Shown piece after piece: positions 42,301 through 50,612 of a stretch of DNA of 64,000 bases. The stretch lies in contig NZ_RBWE01000001.1 in assembly GCF_003627965.1 (NCBI RefSeq), positions 186,001 to 250,000 on the forward strand. Direction: 5' to 3'. A model generated the notes under the pieces. It searched no databases and was not told the DNA's origin. It saw only the letters and a program-made list of their open reading frames with translations. The stretch comes from Desulfofundulus salinus. GTDB taxonomy: Bacteria; Bacillota; Desulfotomaculia; Desulfotomaculales; Desulfovirgulaceae. Each line of letters starts with the position of its first letter. Positions within the stretch are counted from its first letter, which is position 1. The translations under genes and the position numbers were made by a program.

Positions 42301-44163
42301 ATAGCCCGGGTCTGGCAGTATTACCACGATCCCAACACTATTATGGGTTACACCTTGTCAAATTCCTGGGGCTTGAACACGGACGTTCATGGCAAAACTT
42401 TCAGCCAACCCCTCACTTCTTTCTCTAAACCTGGAACCTACACCGTCAAATACCGCATCCAGGACCAGCCACCCAACTCGCCCTACTGGAACGACCCGGA
42501 CGCCGGGCGCAAGTGGTCCCAGTGGGCGGAGATGAAGATCTACGTCCACAGGAGGCCGGTGGCAGCGTTCACGGTTTCCAACTCAAACCCGGTTGTGGGA
42601 CAGACCATAGTCTTTACCGACCAGTCCTACGACCCCGACCTCCAGTATACCGACCCGGAAGGCAAGAAGGGGATAAGGACGTGGGAGTGGCAGTACCGGG
42701 TCAACGGAGGGAAGTGGATCACGGATAGCAAGCCACCGGCAGCAATTACCGAACCGGGGACGATGGACGTGCGGCTGCGCGTCCAGGATGCACTGGGCGC
42801 CTGGTCCGACTGGGCGTACAGGTCCATAAACGTGCAGAACCGCAAACCCCGGGCATATTTCGAGGCCAGCCCCAACCCGGCAGGCAAGAACGAAACAGTT
42901 ACCCTGGTCGACCTTTCCACGGATCCGGACGGGGATAGAATCGTGGCCTGGGAATGGACTATCGTGGGGGGAACCAGCAGTAACCGCATCACCGAAGTCC
43001 GTTTGCGCGGGAACAGTGAATCGAACTACGACTACGGCTACCTGTACGGCTGGAACGGCTCGTCCTGGGTACAGATGGCCCGTTACTCCGGTAGTTATGA
43101 TGTTGTGGTCAACGCCGCATCGTTCGGCAATATTACGAAGCTGAAGGTACGGCTGACCACGGACGGCAGCGTTATCTGGAGCCCGACCTATGTGGAGGCG
43201 TACCAGGTAACAATAAACGGCCAAACGGTAACACCGAGGGGTCTTTACCTGACCACTTCAAGCAATTACCAGAACCTGTGGAGCGGCGAGTGGACGGCTC
43301 CCCAGGTACCCACCGAGAGCAAATACTACACTAAAAACCTCACCCTGTCCTGGGCCAACCCCGGGTCCTACCGGGTGACCCTGAAGGTGAAAGACGAGCA
43401 CGGTCTCTGGAGCGACCCGTATACAGGTACCGTGACTGTCGAAGACCGCCTGCCCAACCGGCCACCGGTGGCCCGCATGACTGCCCGGAGCCCGGTCTAT
43501 GCCGGGGAAACCCTGACGGTGAACGGCACTTCTTCCTACGACCCCGACCCGGGTGACTACGTCAGGAGAGCTTACTGGCGCTACAAACCGCCCGGGGGCG
43601 ACTGGGTGGGGCCGTACACCCAGATCAGGGGAGCTGCGGATTTCCTGAAGTTCAGCATAGTGCCGCGGGATGACCAGGTAGGCCAGTGGCAGTTCGAACT
43701 GGTGGTGGAGGACTCCCGGGGAGCGTGCTCCACCCCGGCGGTGCTGACCGTAGAGGTCAGGGAAGGTTTTGAGGTGCACGGAAGTATCGAGCCCAATCCC
43801 GGCGAGAGGGGCAGGAACGTCACTATCAAGGCGTCTGCCGTAAGGCCCTCGGATGGCCAACCGGTGTCCGTAGACAGCATGAAGGTGATCATCCCCCTGC
43901 CGCAGAAACCCGACGGCAGTGCCGCCCTGCCGCCGGGTTGGTCCTCCCGCGAAGCCTGGATGACCTACAACCCGGGGGACAAAACCTGGTACTACACTTA
44001 TACGATACCGGAGCGCACGGTGCGGGGCCGCTGGCCGGACGACGGGTTCTACCTGGTCAAAGTGGTCGGATACCGCAGCGGCGCGGCTAAGGAAGACGTG
44101 ATGCAGTTAGAGATCAAAGGACACATCCTGAGAAGGTTGATCATCAGGACCATCTCCTGGTAA
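39355..44163 (+). CDS. Giant secreted PKD-domain surface protein
   Basis: This 1602-residue protein has a signal peptide (LAMILVMLVTIFLPLVPVAW, ending A-W-A). A first domain of about 130 residues includes HIRDLADLCGTSDVSWDKSQ. Next is a Pro/Asp linker of PPDPP units and an unbroken run of 11 prolines near 290. Several PKD domains follow (PVADFTVSNPNPEENESVTL; RPVAAFTVSNSNPVVGQTIV; YFEASPNPAGKNETVTLVDL; PPVARMTARSPVYAGETLTV). A distinct domain of about 640-960 (ILFVLGQIDNKRDYLNAFNA) looks von Willebrand/flavodoxin-like. No LPXTG motif or C-terminal anchor is visible. It is probably a fibre-like or adhesive surface protein. The gene lies between the two Tad loci. Confidence 0.83.
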   Translation: MRLVKRYVSLAMILVMLVTIFLPLVPVAWAYVDDDKSDLPIGSGKGAYITKGDNAKYVQSGNYNYIKLADIYSRSGTTLGKGMYFEKAGSPLAEGYVMLKWSLISDWAEELNGNPDFVNSHLWGLGNIITAEGYTAKRIHIRDLADLCGTSDVSWDKSQYKVIIGITQNPTAFIGGPTQARQGDTVSIPIRGTSYVTSSDWRNKISYEFYADSQKLKSNSLNSSSFSDSVSYQVTKSPGSTITLRLKVTDGVGRSTEITRTLQVVTDPVPPPPDPLDPPDPPDPPPPPPPPPPPDMEPVADFTVSNPNPEENESVTLRDASEHPGEEYGERIVSWTWVIEGVGTKTGKTVSVSWPVAGTYKITLTVTDQDGDSDSKTKSVVVAAAPPVANISVSPTRILAGREVTISGDGSTAGGGRTILLDQNEWQIIRPNGSLKWSGVQRYPANPPPPNQMFDSPGTWKVRLRVTDSGGNKSEWAEEIVEVLSDQPPVADFWVSIGAVRNTVDNFSLTVYDQSQLPVPDAFEDRIFRRTWTLIYDKNNNGVFGDSADEIISAADTNKSARILQSSNNDPNPKLVFYQTGRYKLTLKIQEEWYGWGKWNPGLQADTSSKPNNECVITVQNLPPYVSIGTSRPEPKADILFVLGQIDNKRDYLNAFNANLPGFLGKLAEYGIDARAYQNDAMSTGSVTRVDQSDYYIYLIGDPTAPIYKVYVQRNGGGFHVERRDQSGNYVLALKTVSYGGNDIDLHADGHGYGYGVTVDNNGQIVTNFRCGHDDSYRTIWVDANGVIHVRYYVAWDQGYNSTQIWDFYDGKVELVKTNTDGRTPYRTLTQEDADTIRVYGSHSGTWELTYTLNYPPTLGKLQEVSQGTPWRSGVTRFLVLMNNATFQDYSQKAQFVSYMKNNSIGLIAEAGAANYSQCNQLVSEIGRDIVFTINDAASDLNEIANYIIDLLGQRDMLANVVLVNQKFITTSTENDRESDAIIARVWQYYHDPNTIMGYTLSNSWGLNTDVHGKTFSQPLTSFSKPGTYTVKYRIQDQPPNSPYWNDPDAGRKWSQWAEMKIYVHRRPVAAFTVSNSNPVVGQTIVFTDQSYDPDLQYTDPEGKKGIRTWEWQYRVNGGKWITDSKPPAAITEPGTMDVRLRVQDALGAWSDWAYRSINVQNRKPRAYFEASPNPAGKNETVTLVDLSTDPDGDRIVAWEWTIVGGTSSNRITEVRLRGNSESNYDYGYLYGWNGSSWVQMARYSGSYDVVVNAASFGNITKLKVRLTTDGSVIWSPTYVEAYQVTINGQTVTPRGLYLTTSSNYQNLWSGEWTAPQVPTESKYYTKNLTLSWANPGSYRVTLKVKDEHGLWSDPYTGTVTVEDRLPNRPPVARMTARSPVYAGETLTVNGTSSYDPDPGDYVRRAYWRYKPPGGDWVGPYTQIRGAADFLKFSIVPRDDQVGQWQFELVVEDSRGACSTPAVLTVEVREGFEVHGSIEPNPGERGRNVTIKASAVRPSDGQPVSVDSMKVIIPLPQKPDGSAALPPGWSSREAWMTYNPGDKTWYYTYTIPERTVRGRWPDDGFYLVKVVGYRSGAAKEDVMQLEIKGHILRRLIIRTISW

Positions 44164-44172
44164 TCATGCAAA

Positions 44173-44210
44173 ACCCCTCCTCTCTTTTTCAAGAGGAGGG
44201 GTCTTTTTTA
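44173..44210 (+). terminator. Strong terminator after the giant PKD gene
   Basis: ACCCCTCCTCT pairs with AGAGGAGGGGT, followed by CTTTTTT. Confidence 0.85.
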
Positions 44211-44258
44211 TGGGGGTGATGCCATATTCGAAAGAGAAGGAACGGGAGTATCCTCTTG

Positions 44259-44675
44259 ATGAACCGCGACGAACGGGGCTCGATAGTGGTTGAATTCGGC
44301 CTGGTCGCGCCGCTTTTCATTACATTGATTGTTTTCCTGCTCGTTTTCGGCCTTTGGCTTTACAACAGCTCGGTGGCCGCTCAGGCAGCACGCATGGCCG
44401 CCCACCACCTGGCCGTAACAGGGGACGCCCGGGAGTCCCGCGACCAGGCCATTAAGCACCTCAGAACGGCTTCCATTGCAATAGACGGAATGGACGTGAT
44501 CGTCTGGAGGGATGGGGACACGGCCCGGGCACAGGCGAGCCTGTCCATGAAAAACTTCTACCCGGGCCTGCCCAAACTGCTCGGAGGGGGCGGGTGGAAC
44601 GGCCCCATAAAAATTCAGCGGAAGGCGGGGTGTGTCATTGAGTACAGGTTCAGGAACCCTTACGAATTCAACTGA
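44259..44675 (+). CDS. TadE-like pseudopilin 1
   Basis: This 138-residue protein is a TadE-type minor pseudopilin. The prepilin site is in NRDERGSIVVEFGLVAPLFI (cleavage after Gly, Glu at +5) and a long helix follows. The outer domain has few Cys residues. The start is ATG 44259, with TTG 44256 possible. It opens Tad locus 2 after a strong terminator and overlaps the next pseudopilin gene by about 40 bases. It would be cut by the peptidase of locus 1. Confidence 0.8.
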   Translation: MNRDERGSIVVEFGLVAPLFITLIVFLLVFGLWLYNSSVAAQAARMAAHHLAVTGDARESRDQAIKHLRTASIAIDGMDVIVWRDGDTARAQASLSMKNFYPGLPKLLGGGGWNGPIKIQRKAGCVIEYRFRNPYEFN

Positions 44676-45096
44676 CCGTGGTCGTAAACAACTTCACGGT
44701 GATGCAAAAGGGGTGATCCTGGTGGAGTTCGCCGCTGCATCCCTGGTGCTGGTCATCTTGTTCCTGGGGATGATGACCCTCTGGGGCGTGCTGAACGACT
44801 ATGCCAACATAAACAAGGTATGCCGCGAGGGGGCCCGTGAAGCGGCCCTGACCGGGAGCGAATATGCCGGCTACATGAAAGCCCTGGAGGTGGCCTGGGT
44901 ATGGGGCCTCAAGCCTGAGCGGTTGTCGGTGGAATTCTATCCGGACAGCGGGAGTAACAAGCGGCTGGTGACCTGCGTGGTAACCTACCGGGCGCCCCTT
45001 TTCTCCCGGAACTTTCCCGCCCTGGCCGGTAAAGGCAGTCTTGATGAAGTAACCTTGAGAAGTGAGGCCACATTCGGATGGTGGGATTTCACATGA
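44632..45096 (+). CDS. TadE-like pseudopilin 2
   Basis: The product (up to 154 aa from GTG 44632) contains a TadE signature GDAKGVILVEFAAASLVLVI (Gly before the cut, Glu at +5) and an outer domain ending TLRSEATFGWWDFT. A long polar leader of about 26 residues precedes the cut. GTG 44632 or TTG 44638 lies near GGAAGGCGGG inside the previous gene. The stop overlaps the ATG of the TadG-like gene (ATGA). Complete. Confidence 0.75.
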   Translation: MSLSTGSGTLTNSTDRGRKQLHGDAKGVILVEFAAASLVLVILFLGMMTLWGVLNDYANINKVCREGAREAALTGSEYAGYMKALEVAWVWGLKPERLSVEFYPDSGSNKRLVTCVVTYRAPLFSRNFPALAGKGSLDEVTLRSEATFGWWDFT

Positions 45097-45782
45097 GCAA
45101 ACTGTTGAGTGACGAACGGGGGAGCATACTGCCCATAGTCGCCATGGTGGTGGCCGTGGCTTTCACCCTGGCGGCCATCGCCCTTGACTTCGCCCGGTAC
45201 AAGGTGGCCTCGGAGAAACTTCAGACGGCGGACGACGCGGCCGCCCTGGCCGCGGCAATGACCGCCGACCGTTACGTTACCCTGGAGATAGACATGGGCG
45301 AGTACACCACCTGCTGCGGGGATGAAGAATGCGATCCCTGCTGTGAACCCTGCGGCACGACTGTAGTCTCGGGCCTGGAAAGAGACCTCATCGACAACGG
45401 CGGATGGGCAAAATACTGCTGCGACTGCGGCGGGTGCTCCTACACCATACTGGATCGCTGGGTGGAGTTCAGGGGATCCAATGCGATAACGGCTGCCGAA
45501 GCCATGTTCGAGCTCAACCGCCCGCCGGAAATGGACGCTGCTGAGGGGGGTGACGCGAGGATAACGGGAATAACCGTCTACGACGACAGGAACAGCCCTT
45601 ACTACCCGTCCGTCGTCGTCAGGACTTTCGGCCGGGTGAAGACCCTGGCGCTGAACTTCCTGGACAGGTTCGCGCCGGGTAATTTCGATTACATTTCCGC
45701 AAACAGGTGCGGCCAGGGAGGGACGTTTTATTACGACCTCAACGGGAGGTGGCACCGGGCGGCGGAAGATGCGTGCAATTAA
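45093..45782 (+). CDS. Cysteine-rich TadG-like protein
   Basis: This 229-residue TadG-type protein has a prepilin-like N-terminus (SDERGSILPIVAMVVAVAFT, Ile instead of Glu near +5) and a helix, then an outer domain starting with the conserved DDAAALAAAMTADRY. Twelve Cys residues are present. Six lie within TTCCGDEECDPCCEPCG and four within YCCDCGGC, which is exceptional for this family. They could form a compact disulfide or metal knot. ATG 45093 overlaps the preceding stop. The next gene encodes a membrane protein with a CPAC thioredoxin-like site, which could form or repair the disulfides. Confidence 0.78.
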   Translation: MSKLLSDERGSILPIVAMVVAVAFTLAAIALDFARYKVASEKLQTADDAAALAAAMTADRYVTLEIDMGEYTTCCGDEECDPCCEPCGTTVVSGLERDLIDNGGWAKYCCDCGGCSYTILDRWVEFRGSNAITAAEAMFELNRPPEMDAAEGGDARITGITVYDDRNSPYYPSVVVRTFGRVKTLALNFLDRFAPGNFDYISANRCGQGGTFYYDLNGRWHRAAEDACN

Positions 45783-45798
45783 TCAACCGGAAGAAAGG

Positions 45799-46527
45799 AT
45801 GGTGCCCTTGCAAAAGTTAATCAGCGGGAGCTTTTTCGTGGCGGCCTCAATATTTCTCGCCATCAAAGGCTCCCCGGACGTGGTGACTGCCGGAGCCGTC
45901 CTGGGGAGCGCTTTGTGCGCCGGGTTCGTCTCATCGAAACAGCACCTGAAAGCAGTAATACTCGGAGCTGCCCTGGTGGCGGTTTCCCTGGTCCTGCAAT
46001 CAATTGCGGGCCGGTGTTCCACGTGCATTCAGGCGGACATGCTCCTGGCTGCCGGCGTGGTGACCTCATCCATGGCAGCGAGGGAATACAGGCTCCGGGT
46101 AGTGAGCGGGGTGCTGGTTCCGGCCTTGATCGCCGCCGTGATGTTCTGGGGTCCGGTTCCGGGGCAGGGCGGCCCGGGGCAAGAAATGTTCGGCAGGTAC
46201 ATTGCGGCCGCACAGGACGGGAAAACCATCAAACTCGATACGGCCCTTAAACCCGTCCTTCTATTTTCCCCGGAGTGTCCCGCCTGCCGGGAAGCCTTAA
46301 AGCAATTAATCAACAGGGATCCGGCAGGGAAGGGATGGCAACCTGTCCTCGCGCAGGGTGACCCGGTTGAAACGGAACGGACACTCAAAGGCATGGGTTA
46401 TACCGGGGAAATCTCCCGCTTCCGGTGGAGAGGTCCGGTTCCCATCATGATCTGGACGAAAGACGGTAAGACCCGGAGCACCCACAACGTGCGGGAAATG
46501 CTGGAGGTGGTGCCCGTTGAGCCTTGA
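45799..46527 (+). CDS. Membrane protein with thioredoxin-like CPAC domain
   Basis: This 242-residue protein has about four helices in its first 140 residues. Two Cys (GRCSTCIQAD, CxxC) lie between helices, and a soluble domain follows with VLLFSPECPACREALKQLIN, the CxxC site of a thioredoxin fold, and a cis-Pro candidate in GPVPIMIWTK. The plan resembles VKOR- or DsbD/TlpA-like redox proteins. Cys pairs in both the membrane and soluble parts suggest electron relay. The gene follows the Cys-rich TadG-like gene. ATG 45799 was chosen (GAAAGG upstream); GTG 45802 or TTG 45808 is possible, and ATG 45769 lies inside the previous gene. Confidence 0.72.
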   Translation: MVPLQKLISGSFFVAASIFLAIKGSPDVVTAGAVLGSALCAGFVSSKQHLKAVILGAALVAVSLVLQSIAGRCSTCIQADMLLAAGVVTSSMAAREYRLRVVSGVLVPALIAAVMFWGPVPGQGGPGQEMFGRYIAAAQDGKTIKLDTALKPVLLFSPECPACREALKQLINRDPAGKGWQPVLAQGDPVETERTLKGMGYTGEISRFRWRGPVPIMIWTKDGKTRSTHNVREMLEVVPVEP

Positions 46528-46612
46528 GGTGTGCAGCCTGATCAACTTCTCGTCGGCCCTGGCCGCATCCGAGTAGCCGAACAAAACTAAAAAAAGGGAG
46601 GGGAATGTTGAA

Positions 46613-47329
46613 TTGTCTAAACTGCCGAAGCTCAGTCTCAAAAAGAAAAATACTTCCTTCTGGGTGGCCGTGCTGTTGAGCCTGGCCGCCGCCTTCTCGC
46701 TCTACGCTACCTTTCACCTGATTTACCGTCCCGTCAAGGTGGTCATGGTGACCAAAGAAGTCCGGCCGGGGGAACAGATCCAGAAAGATGCACTCAAGGA
46801 GGGCACGGTATTAGCCGGCGACCTCAACCCCAAAGCCGTCAGGTCACTTGATGCGGCTGTAGGAAAATATGCCGCCTCGCCGTTATACCCCGGGGAACAG
46901 CTCATCGCAGACCGGCTGGTGCAGGACCCAGATAAGGCGACGGGGGCTTTCAGCTACCTCCAGCCCGACGAGACGTACGTCGGCTTCAATTCGGAAGAAG
47001 CCCGCTGGCCCAAGGGTATAAAGGAAGGGGATACCGTCACGGCGGTGGCCGTTATGGACACCGAAGCCCGCATTGTCGGCAAGAAGCTCAAGGTGATCGG
47101 TACCGACAAACCCGTTCCCGTACTGGGGCAGGTGCAGGTGATGAAGCAGGCCGTGCCGGACAACGCCTCCACCATCACCATCGCCGTGCCGCGCAACATG
47201 GTGGCTGATCTGTTGTATGCGAAGGTCAAATCAAAGGCTTTTTATCTCCTGCCGGAACACCCCAAACTGGTATTCCAGGGAGAGGGAGAAATTGTTACGG
47301 CTGAAAGCGGGCCGCAAAAACAACAGTAG
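46613..47329 (+). CDS. CpaB/RcpC-like SAF-domain protein (locus 2)
   Basis: The 238-residue product has a Lys-rich start, one helix (WVAVLLSLAAAFSLYATFHL), a SAF domain (VKVVMVTKEVRPGEQIQKDA with YPGEQLIADRLV) and a trailing domain (IKEGDTVTAVAVMDTEARIV). It is a paralogue of the CpaB at 27179 but clearly diverged. TTG 46613 follows GGGAGGGG at good spacing. It would help the second pilus cross the wall. The gene order CpaB-CpaF-TadB-TadC repeats that of locus 1, without CpaE. Confidence 0.78.
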   Translation: MSKLPKLSLKKKNTSFWVAVLLSLAAAFSLYATFHLIYRPVKVVMVTKEVRPGEQIQKDALKEGTVLAGDLNPKAVRSLDAAVGKYAASPLYPGEQLIADRLVQDPDKATGAFSYLQPDETYVGFNSEEARWPKGIKEGDTVTAVAVMDTEARIVGKKLKVIGTDKPVPVLGQVQVMKQAVPDNASTITIAVPRNMVADLLYAKVKSKAFYLLPEHPKLVFQGEGEIVTAESGPQKQQ

Positions 47330-47341
47330 GGGGGATGCTGG

Positions 47342-48583
47342 TTGGAATTCCGCGACATTCTAAAGCAGGTCAGGTACCGCGTGGTAAAAAAATACGGCGA
47401 CCTGTTCCTGCAGGACTGCGAGGACCGCACAAGACAGGAGGGGGTCATCAGGAAGGAAATCAGAGACCTAGTGGGACGGGAGGACCTTGCTCTTGAAAAG
47501 GAAGTCATCTCCTACCTTATCGGCCTCGGGCCGGTGGAACGGTTCCTGGAAGAGCCGGACGTCAACGAGATAATGATCAACAAAAGGAATGAGATCTGGG
47601 TCGAACGTGCCGGCAAGAAAATGGAGCGGGTTGATGTGGAGTTCGAAAGCGACGAGGAACTGCTGGCGTTTGTCCACCGTATAGTGCACCGGTGCGGCCG
47701 CCGGGTGAACTTCAACAAACCTTTGGTAGACGCCCGACTCCCCGACGGGTCGCGGGTGAACGCAGTGGTCCCGCCTTCGGCGCCCAACCCGGTGGTCACC
47801 ATCAGGAGGTTCGTGGTCAACTATTTCTCCGAGGAAGACCTGATAGCCCAGGGATACATGAACCGGGAAATGGCCGGTTTCTTCCGGTACGCCGTCAGGG
47901 GCAAGCTGAACATCATCGTGTGCGGGGCCACCGGTTCCGGTAAAACGACTTTTCTCCGGCTCCTGGCCAGCTACATTCCAGAGAATGAAAGGCTCATTGT
48001 TATTGAAGACACCCGGGAACTGGCCCTGGACCACCCCCACGTGGTGTCCCTCGAAGCGTGCGAAAAGGCCAGCATATACGAATTAATGGTAAACTCCTTA
48101 CGCATGAGGCCCAACCGGATCATCCTGGGAGAGGTGCGGGGGGCCGAGGCTTTCGAGCTCCTCCAGGCCATGGGCACGGGCCACGAGGGAAGCCTCACAT
48201 CGCTTCATACCAACTTCGGCAAAATGGAAGCCATACACCGGTTGGTCAGGGCTATGATCCGGGTGGGCGGCATGACCGCCGAAGACCTGATCGCCCAGAT
48301 TGCCGAGACGGTGGACATAACCGTGTTCATAAAAAAGTTTCCCGACGGCAAACGAAGGATTACCCACGTGACTGAGGTGATGAGCGAAGGAGGCCGGCCC
48401 GTATTCAACGACATCTACCGGTACGACTACGCAGGCGCAAATCACGTGGCCGTGGGGAGGCTTAGCGACGCAACCCTTGAGCGTATGCGGGAAAACCTCC
48501 TGGGTGAGCCCCTTCCCGCCATCGCTCCCTTCGGGAAAAAGCCGGAAGGGGGTAAAACATGCTTGGCGTTGCATGCGCTTTGA
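47342..48583 (+). CDS. CpaF/TadA pilus assembly ATPase (locus 2)
   Basis: This 413-residue ATPase carries LGPVERFLEEPDVNEIMINK in the N-domain, Walker A CGATGSGKTTFLRLLASY near 196, the Asp box IVIEDTRELALDHPH and Walker B RIILGEVRGAEAFELLQAM near 260, with GHEGSLTSLHTN. It is diverged from the paralogue at 28716, so the two loci may build distinct fibres. TTG 47342 follows GGGGGGATG. It overlaps TadB2 by 25 bases. Confidence 0.92.
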   Translation: MEFRDILKQVRYRVVKKYGDLFLQDCEDRTRQEGVIRKEIRDLVGREDLALEKEVISYLIGLGPVERFLEEPDVNEIMINKRNEIWVERAGKKMERVDVEFESDEELLAFVHRIVHRCGRRVNFNKPLVDARLPDGSRVNAVVPPSAPNPVVTIRRFVVNYFSEEDLIAQGYMNREMAGFFRYAVRGKLNIIVCGATGSGKTTFLRLLASYIPENERLIVIEDTRELALDHPHVVSLEACEKASIYELMVNSLRMRPNRIILGEVRGAEAFELLQAMGTGHEGSLTSLHTNFGKMEAIHRLVRAMIRVGGMTAEDLIAQIAETVDITVFIKKFPDGKRRITHVTEVMSEGGRPVFNDIYRYDYAGANHVAVGRLSDATLERMRENLLGEPLPAIAPFGKKPEGGKTCLALHAL

Positions 48584-49452
48584 TCGCCGCGGCAGCTCTG
48601 GCCTGGCACATTGCGCTTAAGAAAGAAAACCCGGTTGTCTCCGGAGTGAGGGGCCTGCTGGCCCGGGCGGAAGCCGAAAGCGAGGCCATGTTCCTTGCCC
48701 CGGGAGGGAAAAAGGATACCGGGTGGAAGCTGCACCGGCTGGGCGTAAGGATTGGCTACCGCACTTTTCTTTTCCTGGTTGGTGCGGTGGGAGTCTTCCT
48801 GGCGGCGGTGTCCCTCATCGTGCTCAAAAACCCGTTTCTGGCGGTTATATCCTTCGTCCTGACCCTGGCCTTTGCCCACGGCCAGGTTGACGTGTTATAC
48901 CGGAAACGCAAAGCGGTAATAGACGAACAGGCCGAGGTTGCCCTGCAAATGCTGGCAGGGCTCTACCAGGTTACCGGAGACCTGGTGGACTCGCTCAGGA
49001 AGGTGAGCCAGGGCACCGCCTCCCCCCTGAAGGAAGAACTCCAGCGGGTGGTAACGGAGTACAACGCCGGGAAGGACCTGGGAGCCGCCCTGAGAGACTT
49101 CGCGGAGCGAGCCGACAACCGGGACATAGAACTGTTCGTCCAGGGGGTGTCCCTGTCGGAGCACTACGGCACTGACACGTCGCAGGTGATCAAACACATC
49201 GCCGAAACCATCCGCAACCGCCTGCTCCTGCGGGACGAACTGAAGGCGGAGACAAGGGGCCAGAGCATGACCATCAACCTCTTTTTGTTCCTGGTGCCTT
49301 TAGCGGCGGCGGCAATCTGGGTGTTTTCCCCCACCTCCAGGGAAGTGCTCACGGAAAGCCTGGCCGGGAAAGTCGTTCTATCAGCAGTAGCGGTCGTCGA
49401 ATATGTAGCGTGGTACCTTACCCGCAGAAAAGGGGTGGTGGAAGAACTATGA
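48559..49452 (+). CDS. TadB-like platform protein (locus 2)
   Basis: The 297-residue product is a GspF/TadB-type platform protein: an N-terminal helix, two helices near 75-115 (FLFLVGAVGVFLAAVSLIVL), a cytoplasmic domain (EVALQMLAGLYQVTGDLVDS, LRKVSQGTASPLKEELQRVV) and C-terminal helices. ATG 48559 is within CpaF2 and its stop overlaps the next gene by 4 bases. Confidence 0.85.
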   Translation: MLGVACALIAAAALAWHIALKKENPVVSGVRGLLARAEAESEAMFLAPGGKKDTGWKLHRLGVRIGYRTFLFLVGAVGVFLAAVSLIVLKNPFLAVISFVLTLAFAHGQVDVLYRKRKAVIDEQAEVALQMLAGLYQVTGDLVDSLRKVSQGTASPLKEELQRVVTEYNAGKDLGAALRDFAERADNRDIELFVQGVSLSEHYGTDTSQVIKHIAETIRNRLLLRDELKAETRGQSMTINLFLFLVPLAAAAIWVFSPTSREVLTESLAGKVVLSAVAVVEYVAWYLTRRKGVVEEL

Positions 49453-50237
49453 CGGCCCTTTCGTGCGTGCTGGTGTTTCTGGCACTGCTGGCGTGGTTGT
49501 TGAGGCGGTTTGAGGATTTTCCCGGTCCGCTGGAAGTCCTGAAAGGGTTCGGCTCCCTGGCGGCGTCCCCTCAAAAACTCAAAGAGCTCGGTGTCAGGCT
49601 GGAGACCCTGAACATAAAGGTTTCGCCGGAACTGTTCACGGCGTTCCGGCTTGCGGGGGCGCTGGTCCTGACCGCCGCCGGTGGAGTGGCGATCTGGAAA
49701 TCCCCCTTTGCAGGTGTGGCACTTCTGTTTCTGGCCTTTCTGGCCTATAAATTTCCCGAATGGCAGCTCGCCAGACTGGAAAAAGCCCGGAAGGAAGAGA
49801 TCGGCCGGGAGTTTCCGCTCATGGTGGACATGGTCAGGATATACGCCCGGGCAGCGGACCTTTACCAGGCCCTCAAGATCGTGCCCTATGCTTTAAAGGG
49901 AGAGCTGGCCAAACAGATGCATATTTTGAGCGCGGAGCTTGAAATCGCCCCTATGGCCGAGGCGCTGGAAAACTTCGCCCACCGGTGCGGGCTCCGCCAG
50001 GTGCAGGACTTTGTCGGCGTGGTTCTCCAGGGGATACGGTCCGGTATGGACGTGGACGAAATATTGCAGCGTTACTCCAGCATGGCTTACGAACGCAGGG
50101 TGACGGAGATTAAAAGGAAAATCAAAGCGCAGCCGTTGATTCTTTCCGTTCTGCCCGGCCTTTTGATGTTCAGCCTGATCATACTCTGGGTCCTTCCCAT
50201 GTACTCAAATATCATCCAGAAGCTTAAGGCTTTCTGA
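49449..50237 (+). CDS. TadC-like platform protein (locus 2)
   Basis: This 262-residue protein is the partner GspF-type platform subunit, with helices near the N-terminus, at about 60-100 and at the C-terminus (LILSVLPGLLMFSLIILWVL), and the cytoplasmic EFPLMVDMVRIYARAADLYQ block. ATG 49449 overlaps the TadB2 stop as ATGA and is preferred over an upstream ATG at 49410. A strong terminator follows, so the pilin-like genes after it have their own control. Confidence 0.85.
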   Translation: MTALSCVLVFLALLAWLLRRFEDFPGPLEVLKGFGSLAASPQKLKELGVRLETLNIKVSPELFTAFRLAGALVLTAAGGVAIWKSPFAGVALLFLAFLAYKFPEWQLARLEKARKEEIGREFPLMVDMVRIYARAADLYQALKIVPYALKGELAKQMHILSAELEIAPMAEALENFAHRCGLRQVQDFVGVVLQGIRSGMDVDEILQRYSSMAYERRVTEIKRKIKAQPLILSVLPGLLMFSLIILWVLPMYSNIIQKLKAF

Positions 50238-50240
50238 GAA

Positions 50241-50269
50241 AACCCGCCGCGGCGGGTTCTTTTTTTTTG
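50241..50269 (+). terminator. Terminator after TadC2
   Basis: AACCCGCC/GGCGGGTT stem followed by CTTTTTTTTT. Confidence 0.8.
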
Positions 50270-50365
50270 GGGGTATTTCGCAAGGGAAGGAGGGTTGAGG
50301 ACGTTTTAAAACGCGGCCCCCGGATGATTTTTACTAAACTAAACACATTAGGGAGGCTATCGCAG

Positions 50366-50563
50366 ATGAAAAACTTCTTCAGACGCTTTTTATCCGACGA
50401 AAAGGGCAACGCTTTCATCGAAAACGGCCTGTGGATCATTGTGGTGGTCCTGTTGGTAGCCGGCGCCGGGTACGCCCTGGCCAACCAGGGTATCAAGACC
50501 AAGTTCGACCAGATCCAAACTCAGGTCACCAACACCCAGGTGCCGAATATAAGCGGGCAATAA
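50366..50563 (+). CDS. Flp-like pilin (locus 2)
   Basis: This 65-residue protein has a prepilin site in SDEKGNAFIENGLWIIVVVL (cleavage after Gly, Glu at +5, Asn where Flp has Tyr), one long helix and a polar tail (FDQIQTQVTNTQVPNISGQ). It is a probable major or minor pilin of locus 2. GGGAGG is nine bases before ATG 50366; an upstream ATG at 50267 was rejected. It is followed by a stem-loop and a second pilin-like gene. Confidence 0.82.
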   Translation: MKNFFRRFLSDEKGNAFIENGLWIIVVVLLVAGAGYALANQGIKTKFDQIQTQVTNTQVPNISGQ

Positions 50564-50581
50564 ACTGCAAAAAAGGGGGAA

Positions 50582-50605
50582 GGGACAGGGTTCATCCCCT
50601 GTCCC
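50582..50605 (+). other. Stem-loop between two pilin genes
   Basis: GGGACAGGG pairs with CCCTGTCCC around TTCATC, directly before ATG 50613. There is no T-run, so it may act as an mRNA stability or processing element that sets the ratio of the two pilins. Confidence 0.55.
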
Positions 50606-50612
50606 GATAGAT

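Noticed and set aside
46517-46576. 19-residue frame after the CPAC gene
   Set aside because: Too short, no ribosome site and no helix; treated as spacer.
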